Shown: positions 59,550 through 64,000 of the stretch, piece by piece
Layout of the letters: each line of letters opens with the position of its first letter
How positions within the stretch are numbered: the first letter of the stretch is position 1
Program-made: the position numbers and the translations under genes
From: Andrena cerasifolii
Lineage: Eukaryota; Arthropoda; Insecta; Hymenoptera; Andrenidae
Assembly: GCF_050908995.1 (NCBI RefSeq)
Contig: NC_135123.1
Coordinates: 5,890,001-5,954,000 of the forward strand
Direction of reading: 5' to 3'
Length of the DNA stretch: 64,000 nucleotides
Notes under the pieces: model-generated
Databases searched by the model: none
What the model was told of the DNA's origin: nothing
What the model saw: the letters and a program-made list of their open reading frames with translations, nothing else

Positions 59550-59980
59550 GGATCGCGCGCTATTTCAGGCACTCGTTGCCGCGAGTTTCAAGTTGAAAGG
59601 TTGAAAATTGTTATACGCGACGCGAGGCGAGAGGAATTCGATCGGCGCCGCGTCCATCTTGTACGCGATCGGGGCTGTTTCTGCGGAACGAGATTATTCG
59701 GAACGCTTTATCAGAGGATCTCACATGCGTGCTTTTATCGCGTATTCGCGTGACGTAACGCGACACGAGAATTTTACGTCTGCGCCAGTCCCCCCGGTTG
59801 GACGCGAAAGTGCACCTACGGAAATTGTTTTATGTAAATGGCACAAGTGCCGCGTGTTCTTGGCGAAATGAACGTCGATACGCTTCGACGCGGGCCTAGG
59901 AATATTCACAGACAACCGAGACGGAATCCTCTAAACGCGGATGTTTCGTTGAACCGACGGAAATGCGTCTGAAAGCGCTG
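59550..59980. other. No gene recognised
   Basis: GC-moderate spacer. The frame 59608-59871 resembles no family. Confidence 0.4.
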
Positions 59981-59982
59981 TA

Positions 59983-60198
59983 GGGGAGACCGGGGCAAAG
60001 TGACGCGAAAAAAGTTTCAAGTCGCATCAAATTTTGCCCCTTCGATAAAAATGCGTGGAAATAGATTTATAATATAATTTCAACATTACTATTGATAAAT
60101 GTCGAATAGCAATACTTAAAATGAACTTAAAGTATTTTAAAATTCAACTTGAATAGAAAATGCCGAAGCGACTACTTTACCCCATATATGGGGTAAAG
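59983..60198. mobile_element. Partial copy of the GGGGAGACCGGGGCAAAGTG element
   Basis: Starts right after TA with GGGGAGACCGGGGCAAAGTG and follows the 49879 element for about 180 bp (ATAGATTTATAATATAATTT, CAACATTACTATTGATAAAT). It then reaches ACCCCATATATGGGGTAAAG and stops resembling it; the right end is missing. Confidence 0.82.
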
Positions 60199-60475
60199 TT
60201 AGGGCTGCCATCCGTAAAATCATTAATCTAGGACAGAGAGCACTAAAACACCGGACATTTCCACTTGAAACCCGGACACTATTTCTTGTATGAGATAGTG
60301 AGAGTAACAAAGGACTAACCCACATTTTTTCGAAATTGAGTTAGTAGCAATAATCATATTAAATAGGATTTTTTTTTTAATGTGGGTAACGATCGAAATT
60401 CTCTATCTTTTTCTTCTTGTAACTAATTTGCAAAAAATACTTGCTTTTCAAACGGTTTAACTGCCTATCATCCCC
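60199..60475. other. No gene recognised; AT-rich spacer
   Basis: Lies between two mobile elements, with no feature seen beyond a T-run at 60368-60378. Confidence 0.4.
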
Positions 60476-61101
60476 TTAAGGGGTTATACCAAGTCAGGCG
60501 GCCGAAAAGAGGTGAATATTTGTGATTTTTTTTTGAAGAAGCGAAAGCATATATTTTTACAAAACTTCTTGCGCTTAAAAGAGCAACATTTATAGAACAT
60601 TTGGTAATTTTTTCGTAGAAAAATATTTACGTTTATAATAAAGTAACAACCGACATCCAAGAAGCCAATTTAAAAATTTGGTTTTGCGGTGAGCACTGTC
60701 ATTCGGAACCAGATTACATAAAATCAAGAAACAAAAAAGATTTGATTAGCATATTAATGTATCCTCCGATTAACGAAGGGAATTTCCGAAATATTAATTT
60801 AAAACAAAATAGCGGTTATTTAAAGTTGAAATCATGATTTTTTCGTGCAAAAATCCCGCGAAAAATTTTTTCCCCCAATTTTGGGAAATCAGTTGTAATT
60901 TTCAATAAATAAATACTTTTACACCAAAACATAATATAATAACCTGTTAAAGTTAATACAAAAATCTTTGCATAAAAATATGCGCGCACACTTTCTGAAA
61001 TAAATTTCCAATGAATTTCCCGCAATAAATTTCCACAGAATTTCCCACAATAATTTTCAAAAAAATTTCTTGTTCTACCCCCGACTGCGCGTAACCCTTA
61101 A
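60476..61101. mobile_element. TTAA element, family B, copy with a divergent right half
   Basis: Starts TTAAGGGGTTATACCAAGTC then AGGCGGCCGAAAAGAGG and follows family B through one arm to the core CAAAATAGCGGTTATTTAAA. The right half instead contains repeats of AATTTCC (60990-61075: CCAATGAATTTCCCGC, CCACAGAATTTCCCAC) before ending GCGTAACCCTTAA at 61101. The second arm was therefore replaced or rebuilt, but a TTAA end is present. Confidence 0.78.
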
Positions 61102-63573
61102 ATGTCCCATATTTGCGAAGATATAAATCGTAGAATCTTAAAGAAATTAAACCATATACAAACCATTACCACAGTCTTATTTAAGCATAAAGTGACTTCA
61201 ATGCCTCTAAAGTCTATCAGAAATCAAAGTACCCCCGAGTATCAGCGCCGAGAGCCCAGAAACTTGATACCCGGTCTATTTCAAAGGGCTTTGTCCAACA
61301 GATTCTTTGTAAATTCGCAGCTATTGTATTATTCATTTCTATCATAAATACAAGGCCAGATGTCTGCGCGAGAAGGATAGCAAGCTACCCTCTGTGCCGC
61401 GTTACATGAACGACAGCCATTCCAGCCGCGTGAAATGGACAATCGCGGAGCAACTTCCGGTGGTTCTCTCGGTGCCTGGCGATCGAGCCTTCTGCTCACG
61501 TGCCGGCAATCAGGGGGTCAGCTGAGACGGTCACGTGACTCGTTTCCATCGGCTGCTCGCGACGCGATTCGAGTTAGCACGTCGCTCGTAACAAACGGAA
61601 ACGTTCCGCCTTTGAGACGGGCGCACAGGTTCGCGCGCCTTTTACAAAGGCCGGACAAAGGCGCACGTGCAGGCCAAGCGCGAGACGCCGACGGACGATG
61701 CTTCTCAAAAGCCTTGTGCCGGGCTGTTCCGCGTGCTTTCCGCGACGAAACGTTTCCGTCTGCCGTCAACGAGGGAAGCTTTCTTTGAGCGGGCCGCGAA
61801 AAAAGGAAGACGCCAGCAGTGCCGACGGCCTGCAGAGCTTCGCGAGATTGTTGCTTCACGGCGGACCGATTTCGCTGGGTTCCGAAATGGTGACGAATCC
61901 TGGAGAGGAAATGACGAGGTTCGGACCATTGAAATCGAGAGGGTTAACAGTTCAATTTTAGCACAGCTAGGAGCATGCCTTCCCAACACTTCACGCGCCA
62001 TGCTTCTGCGGTTAATTTATTCCCGGGTGGTGGCACCTTTGGTACATTTTGTTACCGGTCGATTCAATCGAATCACGTAAGTGAAAAGGGAACTAGACGG
62101 CTGTTACATAGTCGGGAAGAGAAAGGCACCGAGAAGTTTCCCGGCTAATGAAATAATGGCCCGCCTCGCGGTGCTTGTACTTCGATGATTACACAATTCC
62201 CGCGGCATTCCACTTCGCCCGCGACTTTATTGTTACGCGCTCCAGTTACACCGGGATCTGCGCGGCTTCAAACGGACCACAGGCGTGTCGTTTTGCGAGT
62301 TTATCGAATAATAACACTCGGCGAAGTAGCTTTCGTGCAAACACTCGAGCCGCGAGCGCCTTCGCTGTGGGTCGTTTACATTTCCGCCCTTTTCTTTGCC
62401 TTCCACCTCGCCGCGACCCTTTCTGCCTACCACTTCGTCGCCCCCCCCGGTTAACAATTCTTCGCCACCTAACTGCGACACAAAAGTTCCGTTTCTTCTC
62501 GTCGCCACCTCGACTCTCTTCCGAGCCGCCCACGCGGCAATTAGTTCACTCGCCTTGTGCCGCGCGATCCTCGCCGTGCAAACGGTTTTACTCTTCGAAC
62601 AATTGCGATCCGTGCGCTTCAGCACCGCCAAGTTGGCCTTCCGCTGGCAATCACCTGCCGCGCGAAATTCTTTCATGTTTTCGGCGGGGGTCCGTCGCTT
62701 TCATCTTCACGCGAGGCGGTTGCAGGCGGACACAGAGGGGCAGCCGCGGCGGGAAGAAGCGCCGCTACCCGGAATTTCTCGGGCACGGCACAAAGTGCCT
62801 TCCGCGGAAATGCCCGTGGAAAGGTTTAAACGCAGACCCGCGGGGATAGTTTGCTCGTCGTCTCTTCTCTTCTTCTTTTTCAAGCGGTAGCCCCAGCGCG
62901 GCCCACCTGGGCGCGGAGTCAATCTTTCCCGGCGCAAGTAGCCGCGCTCTCGCGAGGCGGCAGCTCGTCGGATGCATTCTGCGCTTTGAAACGAGCCACG
63001 GGCCGGGACTCCTCATTGTTCGGCCCATCCCGCCGGGCACAAAGGCGCCGGAGGCTGCGCACCCACACCCTGAGTGCTCTGCGGCTCGTGTCGCGCTGGT
63101 TAGCCACCGTCACACTCGTTGTTTAAGTCGGATAATCGACTGCTCGTGAAAAAAACACTCCCCCGCGTTTTTCGTCGAGGAGGCTTCCTCCGGGGGGATT
63201 CCTTTTGGGAGAGGGATTTGAAAAGGATGAAGCGGGACTTTGAGTGGATAGGGATGGGAGCGCACGACGAAAGGGTGCATCAGGTTAATGAAATTTCAAT
63301 CCGTTTGGTGATCAAACAGGAATTTTCTACAGTTTGCGTTCGGCGGATTTTTTAGGGGTCGTCGGTTGCGAGAGAGAGTATTATTAATGGGGATACAATC
63401 CCGGGGCATGTTACCACGCGATCCTGACTGTTTTTTGGATTGCGAAAATAGTTTATTCCAATTTTCTTTGAAAATGTGAATTACTTTGTGAACAACTGAA
63501 AAATATATAATTAAACAGAATAAATAAAGGCATGGTCATTTCATAATAATAATGATTTATATAAATAATAATA
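61102..63573. other. No gene recognised; CpG-rich block
   Basis: 61.4-63.2 kb is strongly CpG-rich, with long overlapping frames on both strands (for example 62175-62849). The peptides are Arg/Ser/Pro-rich and match no family. It could be regulatory DNA or a first exon or promoter of an unrecognised transcript, but no such signal is visible. Confidence 0.4.
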
Positions 63574-64000
63574 TTAAGAGGGAGGCCTTCCTAGAACAAT
63601 CAAAATAGCATGCTTCTTTGGGAATTTTTTCTAGAAAAATCGATAAACTTTTATTGTTAAACATTAGTCTACTGGAAAGAGTACGTATTACGGATATTTC
63701 GGTATTTTTTGTGGTAAAAAGTATTGAAAGGTTTATGAGTTATAGGCGATAACAACCGTAGCTCGTTGCTGGATCATCCAAAATTGAAAATTTAATTTTT
63801 TTTAGATAGTGTATGAAATTATCTAGGCGCTATCGGGCCCGATTTTGGAAGAATTAATTTGAGACAAAATGGCGGCTGTGCAAAACTGAAACATCGATAT
63901 TTGTCAAAAAAAAAATCGCTCGTTTTTCGATTTTAAAACAAATCCGGGCAAAAAAGGGAAAGCTGCCGATAGCGCTTAGATTTTCAACCCTAAAATAAGC
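63574..64000. mobile_element. TTAA element, family D, cut by the window end
   Basis: Starts TTAAGAGGGAGGCCTTCCTA and has the same organisation as the other TTAA foldback elements: an AT-rich arm, then GACAAAATGGCGGCTGTGCA at about 63869. CTAGGCGCTATCGGGCCCGA at 63823 is mirrored by TGCCGATAGCGCTTAG at 63964, which suggests that the second arm has just begun at the window edge. Confidence 0.6.

Larger units (their letters stand above)
56875..64000 (+). other. Start of the next CA10-like intron, open at the window end
   Basis: Begins with the donor GTAATT after the Lys codon of DKHK. The family continues with a V/I-SG segment of the CA domain, which I do not find up to 64000, so the intron continues past the window. 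It carries the foldback elements at 58454, 60476 and 63574, the element at 59039, the partial copy at 59983, and a GC-rich block at 61.4-63.2 kb. Confidence 0.8.

Noticed and set aside
62175..62849. 224-codon plus-strand frame in the CpG-rich block
   Set aside because: Several equally long frames overlap on both strands, as expected where stop codons are rare; composition is Arg/Ser/Pro-rich with no family resemblance.

Overview
The window looks like insect nuclear DNA, probably Hymenoptera. Evidence: one animal-type split gene with canonical GT/AG introns, a dense set of short palindromic DNA transposons, decayed CR1/Jockey-like and pogo-like transposons, and GC-rich, CpG-rich stretches alternating with AT-rich ones. 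There are no operons, no rRNA and no convincing tRNA. The order-level call is an inference; the exon sequence only shows an arthropod-like member of its family.

The only host coding sequence I can support is two exons of one plus-strand gene, a carbonic anhydrase-related protein of the X/XI type (CA10/CA11; Drosophila CARPB-like). A 48-bp exon (21028-21075) and a 137-bp exon (56738-56874) join in phase across a 35.7-kb intron. The signal-peptide exon lies upstream and was not identified. The rest of the carbonic anhydrase domain lies beyond 64000. Positions 1-21027 are therefore an upstream intron or 5' flank, 21076-56737 one large intron, and 56875-64000 the start of the next intron.

The rest is intronic DNA colonised by mobile elements. 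(a) Foldback elements of about 0.6-1.1 kb with TTAA ends and TTAAGGGG-like termini: 13273, 17192, 19730, 20135, 28505, 31968, 46102, 58454, 60476, 63574. (b) Short TTAACCCT elements: 8655, 15283, 18594, 28221. (c) TTAA elements whose terminal repeats contain ATTARTCAAGT: 26404 and 59039. (d) Elements flanked by TA with GGGGAGACCGGGGCAAAG termini: 49879 and 59983. (e) A GGGAGGACACC foldback family: 4730 and 42843. (f) Nests of elements within elements: 22.9-24.1, 31.1-32.9, 39.1-41.1 and 54.7-55.4 kb. (g) Protein relics: two non-LTR reverse transcriptase C-terminal fragments (29.5 and 31.2 kb) and a broken pogo-like transposase N-terminus (34.7 kb).

GC-rich stretches (about 5.7-6.5, 7.9-11.4, 47.5-49.9 and 61.4-63.2 kb) contain long chance reading frames with no recognisable protein. 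They could hold regulatory DNA, but the sequence alone does not show it. I found no new multi-gene system. The most unusual structure is the layered population of foldback elements, several of which share an AAAATGGCGG core inside otherwise different arms.
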